Source of the DNA: Enoplolaimus lenunculus | Taxonomy: Eukaryota; Nematoda; Enoplea; Enoplida; Thoracostomopsidae | Length of the DNA stretch: 64,000 bases | Assembly (NCBI GenBank): GCA_030248215.1 | Contig: JASANG010002067.1 | Location: 186,001 to 250,000, forward strand | Direction of reading: 5' to 3' | Shown: positions 45,932 through 57,760 of the stretch, in pieces | Layout of the letters: each line of letters starts with the position of its first letter | Position numbering within the stretch: position 1 is the stretch's first letter | Notes under the pieces: model-generated | Told to the model about the DNA's origin: nothing | Databases searched by the model: none | Seen by the model: the letters and a program-made list of their open reading frames with translations, nothing else | Made by a program: the position numbers and the translations under genes

Positions 45932-46930
45932 GATTATCGATTTATGTTTTGTCAAGGATAGCTTGTTTAAAGACTGAAGTAATATGTGTTTTTGACTCCG
46001 GTCCATGCAAAGATGAGGGGCGGAACGTTTATATTTACTGCTGTTTCGGCCCTGTTCTAGACATTGGCTCCCAAATGCGCAATCTTCATGAAAGATTATG
46101 GTTCTCGTGTTAATTATGTTTTTGGAAGCATATGTTTTGCGCCCAGTTTTAAGAAAATGCGCACCGCGACTTATTTAAAAATTATTTTGTTTTTAGTGCA
46201 TGTTTCTACGATTAGTTATACTTGTCTGTTGTATGATTTATAGCTAAACATCAAAAAATATACAAATACGTACCTATTTTAGTGTCAGCTTCTTTTTTAT
46301 ATATCAGCAGATGTGATAAATCCTAAAATGTTGTAGGTATTTTTAATCAAGAGGTGTTAATTAAATAGCTAATTTTCATTGAAGACGAACTCTATAGTGT
46401 TGTAGACGGGTCACAAATGGTAAAAGTTAGAAAACCCTTCGGATATTTGCTTGCCTCAGTCGGCAGACAACATTAAAGTTAATACTTTTCGTTCTTTTTA
46501 CTATCCGTTTACACCCTGTTGTACAGTTTGGAGGATGTCTTATTTTTCTTAGGCGCATATTATTCGTGCGGCTAAGAATTGAAAAAAATGCAAATGAGCC
46601 GGATATCCGTTCCCAATGAAGATCCGCGATGCGTTTACAGAAATCACGGCTCATGTTACTTTAAGGGACGTCCAGATTTCGATTACACTTTTGCTTAAGC
46701 TTAAGCTTAGGAACTCATGTTTGCAACGCTACTGTTACGCCCCTTAAAGTAACATTGGCCGAAATCACGGTCCCAGTTAGATTGACACACTGTAAATTTC
46801 AGTGAGTTGATTTTACCAGAGCTATTCTAGAGGGTTTTTTGGGTGGTTTAGTAAAATTTTTTAAAGAGCTAACAAACAACAATGCATTTTTGAGTAATCA
46901 GCGGTGCAACCAGGCATTGCTAGCGTATGA
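45932..46930. other. 3' flank of the remodeller gene, small inverted-repeat element
   Basis: No AATAAA is close to the stop; the untranslated end is not placed. GGCCCTGTTCTAGACATTGG at 46,050 belongs to the TTAGGC-like dispersed repeat. 46,650-46,760 is bounded by TGTTACTTTAAGGG and CCCTTAAAGTAACATTGGCC, a short inverted-repeat element with AAGCTTAAGCTTAGG inside. The same end word occurs near 280 and 9,625. Confidence 0.5.
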
Positions 46931-48300
46931 GGAAGGCTTCCAATATCGGAATGCAACAGGAATTCCGGTTTCAGCAATTTTTTTACTATCCGGTTCCGGT
47001 TAATTTTTTTTGTCGGAATTAAAAATTCCGGAATTAAATTTGGATCGGTGGAAATTAAGATATTTTGCTAAACATGACGATAAGAACTAAGTAGATTGCT
47101 AGATTTCATTCGTATAGTATACAAAACTTTGATAATCGTCGAAAATAAACCGTCGAAGCAGGCTGCGCTTCCGTGCATTATGAACATCTAAAACAGCAGG
47201 TAAAGCAAATACCTATCTCCAACTACATCAGTAGTGTTGTAAAAAATAATGAATTTTTCGGTGGTATGTATTTTTCATTCCCGGTTCCATTTCCGGTAAT
47301 TTTTCCAAATTGCGGTTCCGGTAAATTATATATCGTTTGGCTTTCCGTTTCATTTCTCACAAAAAATCGGCAATGCTTTCTTCAGAATTGTGCCGAAAGA
47401 TAAAACGAAATGAGCCAAACAGATAAACTTTGTTTACACTATTCAAAATTTCACCGTCGAAACTCGTTTTTGCGTTTTTAGGTTTTCTATTCTCAATTTT
47501 CGTTTTTAAGCACTTGTATAACTTGTTGCCCTAAGGGAAGTACCAGGGTACAACCGGAGGGCTGCCTCCGGCTTCGGCTCTGGTTGAAAATCGGCCTCCG
47601 GCTCCGGTGGAATTTTTTGCCGGAGGTTCCGGCAATTTCGGTAGTAAAATTTTGCATAATTTTTCAAAATTTATCTTTAGCGTGTTTCGTTTTACTTCTG
47701 TCACGGTTTTCAGGAAAGAACTTCAGAAATTTCGAAGAAAATTAGCGTAAAACCAAACAGCTTAACAGCATATTGAAAATATTGGCTAAAATAGATTAAT
47801 TATCCTATTGGCTTCCGGCTTTTTTACCTCCGATTGCACCCTTTGAAGTACTCATAGACTCACAAGCTGATTGAAAGCGTAAAACATATAATTCTAAAAA
47901 TATATATTATGCAAATTCTTCAATAGTGCTAGTCAGGGTGCAACATGAATTCCGATTTTGGTAGGGAAATCTGGTATTTCTCACTATCCGGTTCCGGCAG
48001 AAATCCGGTATTTTTTCGCCGGAATTTTACGGTATTTTCGGTATTGAAAATTTTTCTCATTCCGAAATTAAGAAAAATTGGTCCATTATTCTGACTTATT
48101 TTTCTAAAATTGTCTGAACGCGTATTGCCAAAATTTTCAATTTATGCCATAATCCATAATTTATCACGTTTCCACGTGCTGCATTTGTTTCACGATTTTG
48201 GCATTCTAAACTGTTTTACAGCAGTGTTTTTATTTTACGGTTGCGGTATTTTTGTATACCTTTTCGGTTTCGGTATTATATAATTCCGGTTGCACCCTGA
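46930..48300. mobile_element. Three CCGG-rich elements in a row
   Basis: 46,950-47,335: AATGCAACAGGAATTCCGG to GGTTCCGGTAAATTATA. 47,540-47,850: AGGGTACAACCGGAGGGC to CCTCCGATTGCACCC, the TACAACC subtype. 47,935-48,300: CAGGGTGCAACATGAATTCC to AATTCCGGTTGCACCCTG, the cleanest inverted ends in the window. No transposase frame is found in any. Confidence 0.75.
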
Positions 48301-48759
48301 TGCTAGGTATTCGGTTTATAGAAGATTGCTTCGGACTAATAAATACTTGCGTTTGCCACCTGATTTGAGTTGATTTGGTTTGTCTCTGTCTGGTTTAAAC
48401 CATTGTGACACAAATTCTATCAAATGTCATCCCTCAAACTATATATACAAAAGTCGTTTTAATACGTTCCAAAAAGGAAGGACCACATTAAAATATACTT
48501 ACGCTATCATACAAACATCAGTCACCAGTTTTAGTGGTGCCTCGCGTTCAGCTGCGGATCTAGAAATCTGTGACAAGACGATTTTTTCACCTAAAAATTT
48601 TCTAACAGGCGAAATTTGTCTTGTATTCAATATCCTACATGAACTATAAAAACTTTTCTGGCGGTATATAACTATAATTAGGAAAAGACCAAAGTCAAAC
48701 AGCTTTAGTGTTCCGACGAGGTTGGAATACAAAATTTCTTTTGGTCAGCTCTTACTACT

Positions 48760-50165
48760 ATTGTGGTGAAACATTGCAAATTATTCCAAAACATTTTACA
48801 CTATAGCATTTCGGATATCCGGATACCAATTATGCAAAATTTTACTGCCGAAATTGCCGGAACCTCCGGCAAAAATTCTACCGAAGCCGGAGGCCGATTT
48901 TCAACTAAAGCGAAGCCGGAGGCAGACCTCCGGTTGTACCCTGATACCAGGATATCCGTCGGATATTCGAAATGCGAAAGCAATTTTTAAAATATGCATT
49001 GTTTCACCATTATGAATCCCATTCCTGCATAATTCCATGATTTAAAATTTTGATTTCTTAAAACATGCCAAAATTAAAAACTTCAGCTTTAATCGCTTGA
49101 TATTTATATCAGAATAAATACTTTCGTGTTTTAAATTCAAAATCAGACCAGTGAAAAATTTACTCGAATACGCACCGTTAAGTACTAAATTTATTGCCTT
49201 TGCAAGAAACAAAATCTATACTTAATTGCGTCGCGAGATTATACATCTGGGCGTAATTTTATATTCTGATCGCTCTTGATTTATTAATCTCCGGCTACAA
49301 CTCTTCTGATCGCTCTGATTTAATGTCCGGCTCCGGCGCTTCTGATCGCTCTTGATCTGTTTCATGGGAAATTCAAATGTGCCCTACACAGATTGTCAGA
49401 TTTCAAATCTAGCCTTAGTTGGGCTTGGCGTCTTCAAGAGCGGTCAGAATTAAAAAAAATGACGCCCAGTATGTAAATCTCGCGACGCGACAAGTCATAC
49501 GTATATAATATATGAAAGTAGATTTTGTTTCCAGCAAAGGGTAATAAATTTAGTATTTTACGGTGCGTATTCGCTGCAAATTCTATTTTGAGGTAATTTA
49601 AAAATACGAAGTCATGATTGCGATAAATATTAAGCTAGACTGAAGTTTTTTAATTTTGGCATGTTTTAAGAAATCAAAATTATAAATCATCGAATTATGC
49701 AGGAATGGGATTCAATGGTGCAGCAATGCAAAGTATTCCAAAAATTTTTAGCATTTCAGATATCCAGCGGATATCCTGGTACCAAGGTACAACCGGAGGT
49801 CTGCCTCCGGCTTCGGCTCTGGTTGAAAATCGGCCTCCGGCTTCGGCTCTGGTTTATAATCGGCCTCCGGCTCCGGTGTAATTTTTTGCTGGAGGTTCCG
49901 GCAATTTCGGTAGTAAAATTTTGCATAGTTTTCCTAAATTTATCTGTTTAGCGTGTTTCGATTGACTTTTGTCATAAAATGAAAGAATTGCCGAAATTTG
50001 GCAGAAAATTAGCGTGAAACCAAACAACTTAACAACATTTTGCAGATATTGGCTAAAATTATTAACTAACCATCTTTTTTACTACTTAATTTCGCCTCAC
50101 CTCCGGCTCCGGAAAGTTTCTTAGACATCCGGCTCCGGTATTTTCACCTCCGGTTGCACCCTGCC
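48760..50165. repeat. Large inverted repeat built from CCGG-element arms
   Basis: The left arm (about 48,900-49,275) is the reverse complement of the right arm (about 49,460-49,800). TAATTCCATGATTTAAAATT pairs with AATTATAAATCATCGAATTA, CAAAATTAAAAACTTCAGC with a matching block near 49,650, and TTGCGTCGCGAGATTATAC with ATGTAAATCTCGCGACGCG. The 180-base centre has TCTGATCGCTC repeats. CCGG-element sequence flanks both arms, and 49,784-50,165 is one full TACAACC-subtype copy. Confidence 0.75.
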
Positions 50166-51017
50166 TGGTATCCCGATATACGGTTCCCATCTATAGTCTC
50201 TGATAAATACTGAAATATACCAATTCTAAAATCGATTAAAAGTCGTTCGATTTAGTGCAGGTTCTACAGGTATTCTGCAATATTCTACTTAAAGCAAAAT
50301 GTCGTATGTGAAGAGATTTCGATGAATATTTTTTCTGTTTTTGACATATTGTTTTAAACAAGATTCAATCCCCACACCATGGCTCTTCGATTATAAAACG
50401 ATTACCGCAATTTATTATATTTTCTGACGTTTTTTCACTCTTCGCTGCAACGATTCGTCGAAGAAGAATCTCAAAGAGAATACTGTGACAACCCTTGTGT
50501 AACAGAGCATCCGTTTTCGATTTTGTGTCCGTTTGGTTATAAATATCCGGAAACTTTGATACTTTGTTATCTAATAATCACTCATTCATTCATCTTAATT
50601 TTGGTGTGGTCTTAATTTTGTTGGCGACACCTTAGACACCCGTGGTACCACGTGCCTGCCGTTTAAAAAACGGTGTCAAGATTATCAGGTTTTATATAAA
50701 ACATACACACAATTTGCATTGCCAAGTTTATAAAATGTCATCTGTTATTACATAATTGGAATACTTGCTTAATATGAACTTCGCAGTCTAACAATTGATT
50801 CTGTTGAATGCGAAGTTCTCCGTAACTGATAGGATAAAACTTGTAGCAAGTATTTATTTAGCTAGTGAGCAATTGGGCATATGAAAACGAATCAGCTGCA
50901 TTTTTAAAGAAATTGTTGTATATATGTCTATACCGAATTGACTAACAGATACCTAGTGTAACTCTGTTTACTTATTGCGTGGGGTAAAGTACACGAGAGT
51001 CACATTATGCAACAAAG
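50166..51017. other. No gene seen
   Basis: AT-rich with no long frames and no repeat ends recognised. GGTACCACGTGCCTGCCG near 50,643 is a small GC patch. Confidence 0.5.
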
Positions 51018-51384
51018 TTAAAATACAACTGCCAGAACAACAATATAAATATCCACACTAGTTGATATATAATAGTCTGAATGTCGCTCGAAACCCAACA
51101 AAAATATAAGGTTGTCACTAACACCCATAAACCGCATTAAAGCTGTTGTTTTGTGTTTGAAACTAAAATATTTAATGCAAGAACGCGCTTGTTCTACCTT
51201 TGCTCGCAAAGTTTTCAAACTACTATGACCTCTGTTGAAATTGGTTGCACAACAGAAATGTGGCTCGTAACCGTACCGATTCAAAACCAACACTGATTGT
51301 CTTTCCGTTTTGGGTTCTGGAGATGCGCCCCTGTTTGACTCCCGTTGAATGATTCCCGCATTCCTACCCGTCGTTAAAGTCATC
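51018..51384 (-). CDS. Possible minus-strand exon, unrecognised
   Basis: On the minus strand a strong acceptor (TTTCAATTTCGCAG) is followed directly by ATG and an open frame of about 121 codons that ends TAA. It begins MTLTTGRNAGIIQRESNRG, has RYGYEPHFCCATNF in the middle and ends with a hydrophobic stretch (SVDIYIVVLAVVF). It could be a terminal exon or a small protein. I see no upstream coding exon and no recognisable domain, so function is unknown and chance is possible. Confidence 0.2.
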
Positions 51385-51559
51385 TGCGAAATTGAAAGTG
51401 AAAGATAGAGCAATTTATGTGACCACGTGTGCTCTTAGTTGCTACACAGCAAAGACAATCATTAATATTTAGCTCAACCATATTGTTTTTGTGGTAATTT
51501 GGTTTCGTAGTTGTGATCTCATGTGTACAGTAAGTGTATGTAAAGCAAACATTGCTATG

Positions 51560-52065
51560 TGTCAGTCAAGGTAGCCCGCCTCTCCAACTGCATTTTTCGT
51601 CGACTATATGTGTCGACTGTATGTTGCCAGCAAGCATACAACACAGTGTGCATTGCATTTATTGCATATGCACTAGGACAAGCAGATCTCACATGCTTAC
51701 ATGCCCTTATTTTCGACAAGGTCGTCCCTTGACCGTCCATCCTATTTCCGACTGAATACCGTGTCCATAGCGCGGCAGTTTACCATTGCGCTCATGGCGT
51801 AGCCCCCATGTCAGTCAAGGTTGGAACTGAGGGACAGCAGACCTTTCTACTAAGCAGCTGGAAACGCGGGCTATAGCGGGTATCGAACTCGGCCTATGGA
51901 TTCTTAAAGCGAGCACTCTACCACTGCGCCACGTAGCCCGCCTCTCCAACTGCATTTTTCGTCGACTATATGTGTCGACTGTATGCTGCCAGCAAGCATA
52001 CAACAAAATGTGCATTGCATTTATTGCATATGCACTAGGACAAGCATGTCTCACATGCTTACACT
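51560..52065. repeat. Duplicated sequence flanking a degenerate tRNA-like unit
   Basis: 51,571-51,700 and 51,933-52,062 are direct copies 362 bases apart (CCCGCCTCTCCAACTGCATT and TGTGTCGACTGTATG words). Both follow GTCAGTCAAGG, but the second copy has an extra block of about 115 bases with the tRNA-like sequence between that word and the shared part. Copy 1 therefore looks like a deletion product of the same element. Confidence 0.8.
51866..51941 (-). tRNA. Degenerate tRNA-like sequence (pseudo-tRNA or SINE head)
   Basis: The minus strand reads TGGCGCAGTGGTAGAGTGC, a good A box with a pairing D stem (GCGC/GTGC), and later GAGTTCGATACCC, a good B box with a TTCGATA loop. The acceptor ends pair (GGCTA with TAGCC). 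The anticodon stem does not pair and two T-stem pairs are lost, so it is not a working tRNA, and no anticodon is assigned. Its position inside a duplicated element suggests the head of a SINE. Confidence 0.55.
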
Positions 52066-52201
52066 ATGCATGTCCACATATACTGCAATTAGAAGCTGTT
52101 GCATGTGACCGTGTCATTACCGCAATAAGCAGTTGTTGTAAACAACTGTGATGCTTGTTAGGTCGCGTATTCGAACCTTAGCTGCTACTCGCATTGGAGC
52201 T

Positions 52202-52903
52202 AGGGATCGACCGCATCCGAGATCCGGATCCGGTAAAATAAACTACCGGATCTCCGGATCCAAAATGTGATATATATACAAACAAAAACATACCAAAATT
52301 GGTGTATGTATTTCAACTATGCGTACGTAATCTAATAAGCCCTGTGTGAGCATTAACCCCTTCTCACATTGAGTTGCCTGTAGGCAACGCAGCGCAGTGT
52401 ATATACGTTAAATAGTATGTATCGCACCATGGTTTAACAATTGCAACACGTATACGTAGTACTAAATCACCACAAGACGTGAGAGCCCCCTCAGGCTCGA
52501 GCGTCAAGCTCATATAGCTGAGTGGTGATGGTATACGCCTCCCGCTCCAGTCACTGGAGTTCGGATCCTAGCATAAAAGTAGGTCTCAGGGGAAATAGAA
52601 AATATACATGTGAGAAAGGGTTAATGATTTGTTGGAATGTCAGGTTAATGACATCCACGTGAAGACCAGTGTTGTTGCGGAAGAAGAACAATCATAAAAT
52701 TTTTTAAAGACTTCTTTTTTTAGTTGCTGTAAGTTTTGTTGACTAATTTTGCGAAACAATCAGTTGAACTTTTTGTATTTTATATACGTTAGGTATTGAA
52801 AAATTATCCAGTTAGTAAGATCCGGATCCGGGCAGGATCTGAATTTTAAGATCCGGATTCGGATCCGGTAAATGCAAAATTTTGGATCCGGTCGTTCCCT
52901 AAT
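52202..52903. mobile_element. Inverted-repeat element containing a SINE
   Basis: GCTAGGGATCGACCGCATCC and GATCCGGATCCGG at the left are answered by AGATCCGGATTCGG and GGATCCGGTCGTTCCCTA at the right, about 700 bp in all. TAGGGA-type ends recall the element at 43,567. The SINE copy at 52,475-52,620 lies inside, so that insertion is younger than this element. Confidence 0.75.
52475..52620 (+). mobile_element. tRNA-derived SINE, copy B
   Basis: GACGTGAGAGCCCCC, then GCTCGAGCGTCAAGCTC, TAGCTGAGTGGTGATGG (A-box-like), ACGCCTCCC and GGAGTTCGGATCCTAGC (B-box-like), ending CATGTGAGAAAGGG. Same family as 7,334-7,478, opposite strand, with the promoter boxes better preserved. Confidence 0.65.
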
Positions 52904-52920
52904 TGGAGCTCGATTGTTAA

Positions 52921-53130
52921 AAAACTCATTTGTCCTACCCTCACTGATACATTACAAACGACGTGTGAGTAACTGTCATATGTTAGTCGTTCAATCTAAT
53001 CAACTATGAATACCACATATAAAAAGACTCATTTGTCCTACCCTCACTGATACATTACAAACGATGTGTGAGTAACTGTCATATGGTAGTCATTCAATCT
53101 AGTCAAGTTAGTATGAATACCACATATTTT
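52921..53130. repeat. Direct tandem duplication, about 103-bp units
   Basis: ACTCATTTGTCCTACCCTCA and ACATTACAAACG occur at 52,924 and again at 53,027, with only a few differences across the unit. It lies just upstream of the ACAP start exon. Confidence 0.85.
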
Positions 53131-53252
53131 AATTGACACTGAGACTTGATAATTTAAAAATTTAAGGTCAAATGTGTTTTGTTATATTCAGATAATTGCA
53201 TTACTTGCAATACTTGCATGTAACTTAACACTAAAATTTTGCTCTACCCGAC

Positions 53253-56200
53253 ATGATTCATTTGGAGCAACTGGATTTCACTTGCGCGTTAAAGGATTCA
53301 CCAAAATTCAGGCACGTATGCTACTGCAGTTTCATTATATTTGTCACATTTCATGTTTTAAACTGGAACCGCAATTTCCGATGGAACCCGGAAAATTTAA
53401 TATTCACAAACTTTCATTGTAATTATATTGCATGAACAGTGTGTAGTGTATATAGGTATATATATGATACAGGACTTATTCGAAAAGAGTTAGCGGCAAC
53501 CACAGAGAGCGATCTGATTTACGGATCCGGTTTAGTCTCCAGTATCGGATATTAAGCTACCGGTTGCAAACATTCGGCCGGATGGCAAAAAATATCGGAG
53601 CCGTATACTTGATTTTGATCATAAATGATAGTATATATATAATAAATGAAAGAGATGTCCCGGGGCCAGGATTTTACCAGGGGGAGGGGGCAGGGGCAGG
53701 AAAATATATAAAGCTTCAAATTTTGCGTACCTTTTGCGTAAGCAGGTACCTGGAAGTGCCTACGATATCGATTTAATCTTATAGCGTCACGCGATATTTT
53801 GTGATACTCCATCTTGTGAGGTTAGTTATTAGTGAATTTGTTATTGGCCATGTCGCGTCACGCGGAATTTGGCGTATGGATATGTAATAAACTTACTGTG
53901 CTGCGTTCGTATTCTATATCGGTGTATGGGACCCTAGCCCAGCAGGTATATCATACATAAAACGCTTTCTAAATGTGGATATATCACTGTTTTTAAATTT
54001 TGTTGCGATTGCATTTAGCGGTAAGTCAAGAAGCTTGTTTTTCACTATGAAGCAAAATCAATAATCAAAACTTACCTCTCAGTTCTGGTGAAAAATTCAC
54101 TATCTAGCTCCAGTTCCGACGTCCGGTAAATTACTAATCGTTCGCACAATGGTTAAAAGTTACTCGCTGCTACCATGTCCAGAAAAATGTAATTCTTATA
54201 AAATAAAGCAATAGTCCACAGAATTGATCCCAAACCTTGCTTGGTCCACATAATACTGGTGTCACCTATTATGTGTTTGATGTTTTACAGACATGGCTTG
54301 CATGCTCACGAAATTTACATCAGTGTATTGGAGGCGCGTACTCGAAATGTAAGAATTGAAAAAGTGGTATTGTTTTCTTAGATTTTTGTTCATTAGAAGT
54401 TCTCGGTTTGGAAAAGTTTCGGGATTTTGGCTCTTATCGGTCTCGTTTTGTTGAGTATCGGTTGTTTGAAAATCGAGAAAAAGAGGTGAAAAAGCGATAA
54501 ACAATTGCTATTACCTGAGCTTGTATGATGTAAAGAAAGGACGTACCAATGTTGTGTTCGTATTTTTGGACGAAATGTATATACACGGTTTTGAACCACT
54601 TAAATTTGGTAGGTAGTTGTTTACTTCCTTCTACACTGTGACTGTTTTAGTAGAAGGATGAATTTCTTCCCAAAGTGATCTTTTTACTGAATTGATCGCT
54701 AAGTAATGTATTCATTAATATTGGCACTGACGGTTTCATATAATCTGCTTAAGTTCATTTTTATATGTGTGCAACGTCTGTTTATAATTGGATTTTGTGA
54801 TACCTAGTTATGTGAGGGTTTTCAATCGTTGCGTTTGTGTTGTGCCACCAATTCTAAGTGATAAATAAAGTAAAAAATAAAGTTTGGACGGTGATTTACT
54901 GGTTTAATTGTATAAATTAAACGGCAATTCTGAGCACATAAAAATATTCAAAATTTTTGTATGAAAAATCTTTTTTTATTTTCGGTAACAGTTAAATATT
55001 GACTGAGAAGAAAAGTCTACGGTTTACCAAGAACTTGAAAAACTGACACATATTGGTGCAACATAGTGGTTTTAACAAGATTTTCTATTCAGCATTGGTG
55101 TTTGATGGCAGGAAAACAGTAATGGGGGACGAAGGTTATGTTAAGGTTTTCAATCGTTGCGTTTGTGTTGTGCCACCAATTCTAAGTGATAAATAAAGTA
55201 AAAAATAAAGTTTGGACGGTGATTTACTGGTTTAATTGTATAAATTAAACGGCAATTCGGAGCACATAAAAATATTCAAAATTTTTGTATGAAAAATCTT
55301 TTTTTATTTTCGGTAACAGTTAAATATTGACTGAGAAGAAAAGTCTACGGTTTACCAAGAACTTGAAAAACTGACACATATTGGTGCAACATAGTGGTTT
55401 TAACAAGATTTTCTATTCAGCATTGGTGTTTGATGGCATGAAAACAGTAATGGGGGACGAAGGTCTTCGAAGTTTCGTTCCCGTTTCTGGTCCTCTTTTG
55501 GTTTCAGTTCAGATTTCCCTGCCCTCGTTCTATTTTTGCAGGGCTTCCAAAGCAATAGTACGAGGGCAATTCCTCCAAATTCAATCTGAAGGCATTGTTT
55601 ACTCTTTCTACTCGTTTGCGAACATTCACTTTAATCACTTTTGGGATCATTTAATGGCATTTTTGTCTGATAAATGTTCCCAGAAGTGGTGCATTACTGT
55701 TATATTCTAGATTTTCGGCTCTATATAAAAAATTAAGGAGTGCGTTATAAAGGTTATATGATGCCTCCCACTTCCAAAAGAGTGGGGACAGCAATCTGGG
55801 AGCCAACCAAAATGAGGTTGACTTAGCAGAGTGGGGGCCACCTCCCAAAAGGAAAGTCATAGTTTGGTTATGGCATTTTCTGGCTCTGCATTCGATTGAG
55901 GTATTTAATTACGTGAAATGTCTGTATAGTGTACGTCTATAAAACATCTTCAGTCGGTGTTTCTTATTGCCTTCAGGTGATCAAACATTGTAGTACAGTC
56001 GTCGAAAATGCAGAACTTTACGTTGGTTCTTTTCAGTAAGTTAATGAAATGTTGCAAAAACGCCTAATTTAGGCTTATCAATTATGCTTATATGCAAATT
56101 ATCTATTAGCTAACTACTCATCGGTTTTAGACGTTTGTACTGCTGAAATTAGATCGCTTGTAACCCTAATAATTAGTGAAATGTGGCAAAAACGCTTAAT

Positions 56201-57760
56201 TTTGTCTTGTCAAGTAAGCTACTATTCAAATTATCTTTTAGCTAACAAACTATTCAATTATCGGTTTTGACGTTTGTAAACAATTTATTCAGATTCCTCG
56301 CGCCCAAAAATATCAGTAAACGTAAATAATTATTGAAATAATTTAAAAAGCCCTAATTTTGTCTTCTCAAGTAAGCTAATATGCAAATTAGCTATTGGCT
56401 AACTATTCAATTTTCGGTTTTGGAGATTTGTAAACAATTTATTCAGATTCTGTGCACCCAAATACCGTCAGTAAATCCTAAAATTATTTAAATAATTTAT
56501 AATCCTAGTTTTGTCTTGTCAGTTAAGCTAATATGCAAATTATCTATTAGCTAATTACTGAAATATCGGCTGTGGAGGTTTGTAAACAGTCTATGCAGAT
56601 TCCTCGCACCCAAAAATACTTTAATGCTGAAATTAGATTGTTTGTAACTGAAATAATTAGAGAAATAATGTAGAAAGTCCTAATTTAGGCTTAATTAATT
56701 ATGCAAATTACCCTGTAGCTGATAAACGGCTTGAAATTTTAAAACCTCAATGCGAGGTTAGCACCCCAGGATAATTGGCTTTCAAACAAAAAAAGTTTAT
56801 CAAAATCGGTTCAGCCGTTCTTGAGATTCTTTTACGACGGACAGACGGTCAGACGGACATCCGCCTTTCGGTCCCAGTGTACAAAACATAAAACGCTTCC
56901 CGTCGCTCAATAATTCGAATGAAAACGCGTGTAATAAAATTCATAAAATCCATTGATATGTTACTGTTTTTAGGTCTTTGCTCAGTGGTATCACGGATTT
57001 ATCAGATACATGTTTCAGTGGGGATCCTTCGGTACATGCAGCCTTTGCGAGTCTAACAGATGTTTTCCACGAAATGCTCAAGTATCAAAAGGTATGCATA
57101 TAATATGTAGAGTAAGATGTTTTTTGCAGATATAAAACGGAATGGGTACTCTAGTTGTATACTATGCCAGACACAGACAGGGCTTCTTGGAGTGGTTATT
57201 TTTGTCATTTTGAACGAAATTTACAGCGGAATATTGTTATTTTGGTCACAAATATGTAGAACATAGAGTTATATTATTTTTTCAGCACAAATTATCCTGA
57301 AATGTAGAATACGGTTTGTCGATTTTTTGCCGGGGCAAAAGCCGAAGCAGGATATCCGGTTGACCGCTAAAACGTACCTCTCCTCTGCTCAAAATTTCTC
57401 CCCGGTTGAAGCCTGCTACTCCATTGGGACCCAGCGAATTCCCAATTAAATAAATACCACTTAGGGTTTAAATGAAGGTAGAAAAAAAGCTCCAGAAGTA
57501 TGCGATGGGGATATTTCCAGTTAAATAGAACTAATCCCTCTTGTGTTTTCTAGTTTTTTTAGATCGGGCTCCATCTCTAGTATTTTTATGCAGGTTACTA
57601 GTATTTTTATGTAGGTTACTAGTATTTTTATGTAGGTTATACTAGCATTATGATTGTTGCTAAGCAGATTCAACCAAATTGCTATGCAGTGTTCATTTTA
57701 GGTATTGATCGAACAAGCTCGTTGGTCCGTAGTGAAGAATATGTCCGAGTTCTTAAAACG
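53253..57760 (+). CDS. ACAP: ACAP exons 1-5: BAR domain, first half
   Basis: Exon 1 ends in AG before gcacgt and joins exon 2 (A-CAT-GGC) in phase 2. This places exactly 24 residues between KFR and the Cys of VIKHC, the same number as in vertebrate ACAP2, which strongly supports a GC-AG intron 1. Exon 2 gives HEIYISVLEARTRN, exon 3 VIKHCSTVVENAELYVGSF, exon 4 SLLSGITDLSDTCFSGDPS and FHEMLKYQK, and exon 5 VLIEQARWSVVKNMSEFLK. The pattern is an amphipathic BAR helix. Confidence 0.9.

Noticed and set aside
53471..53530. Possible ACAP exon after GATACAG (KELAATTESDL)
   Set aside because: No phase joins it to both exon 1 and exon 2, and direct joining of exons 1 and 2 gives the exact family spacing.
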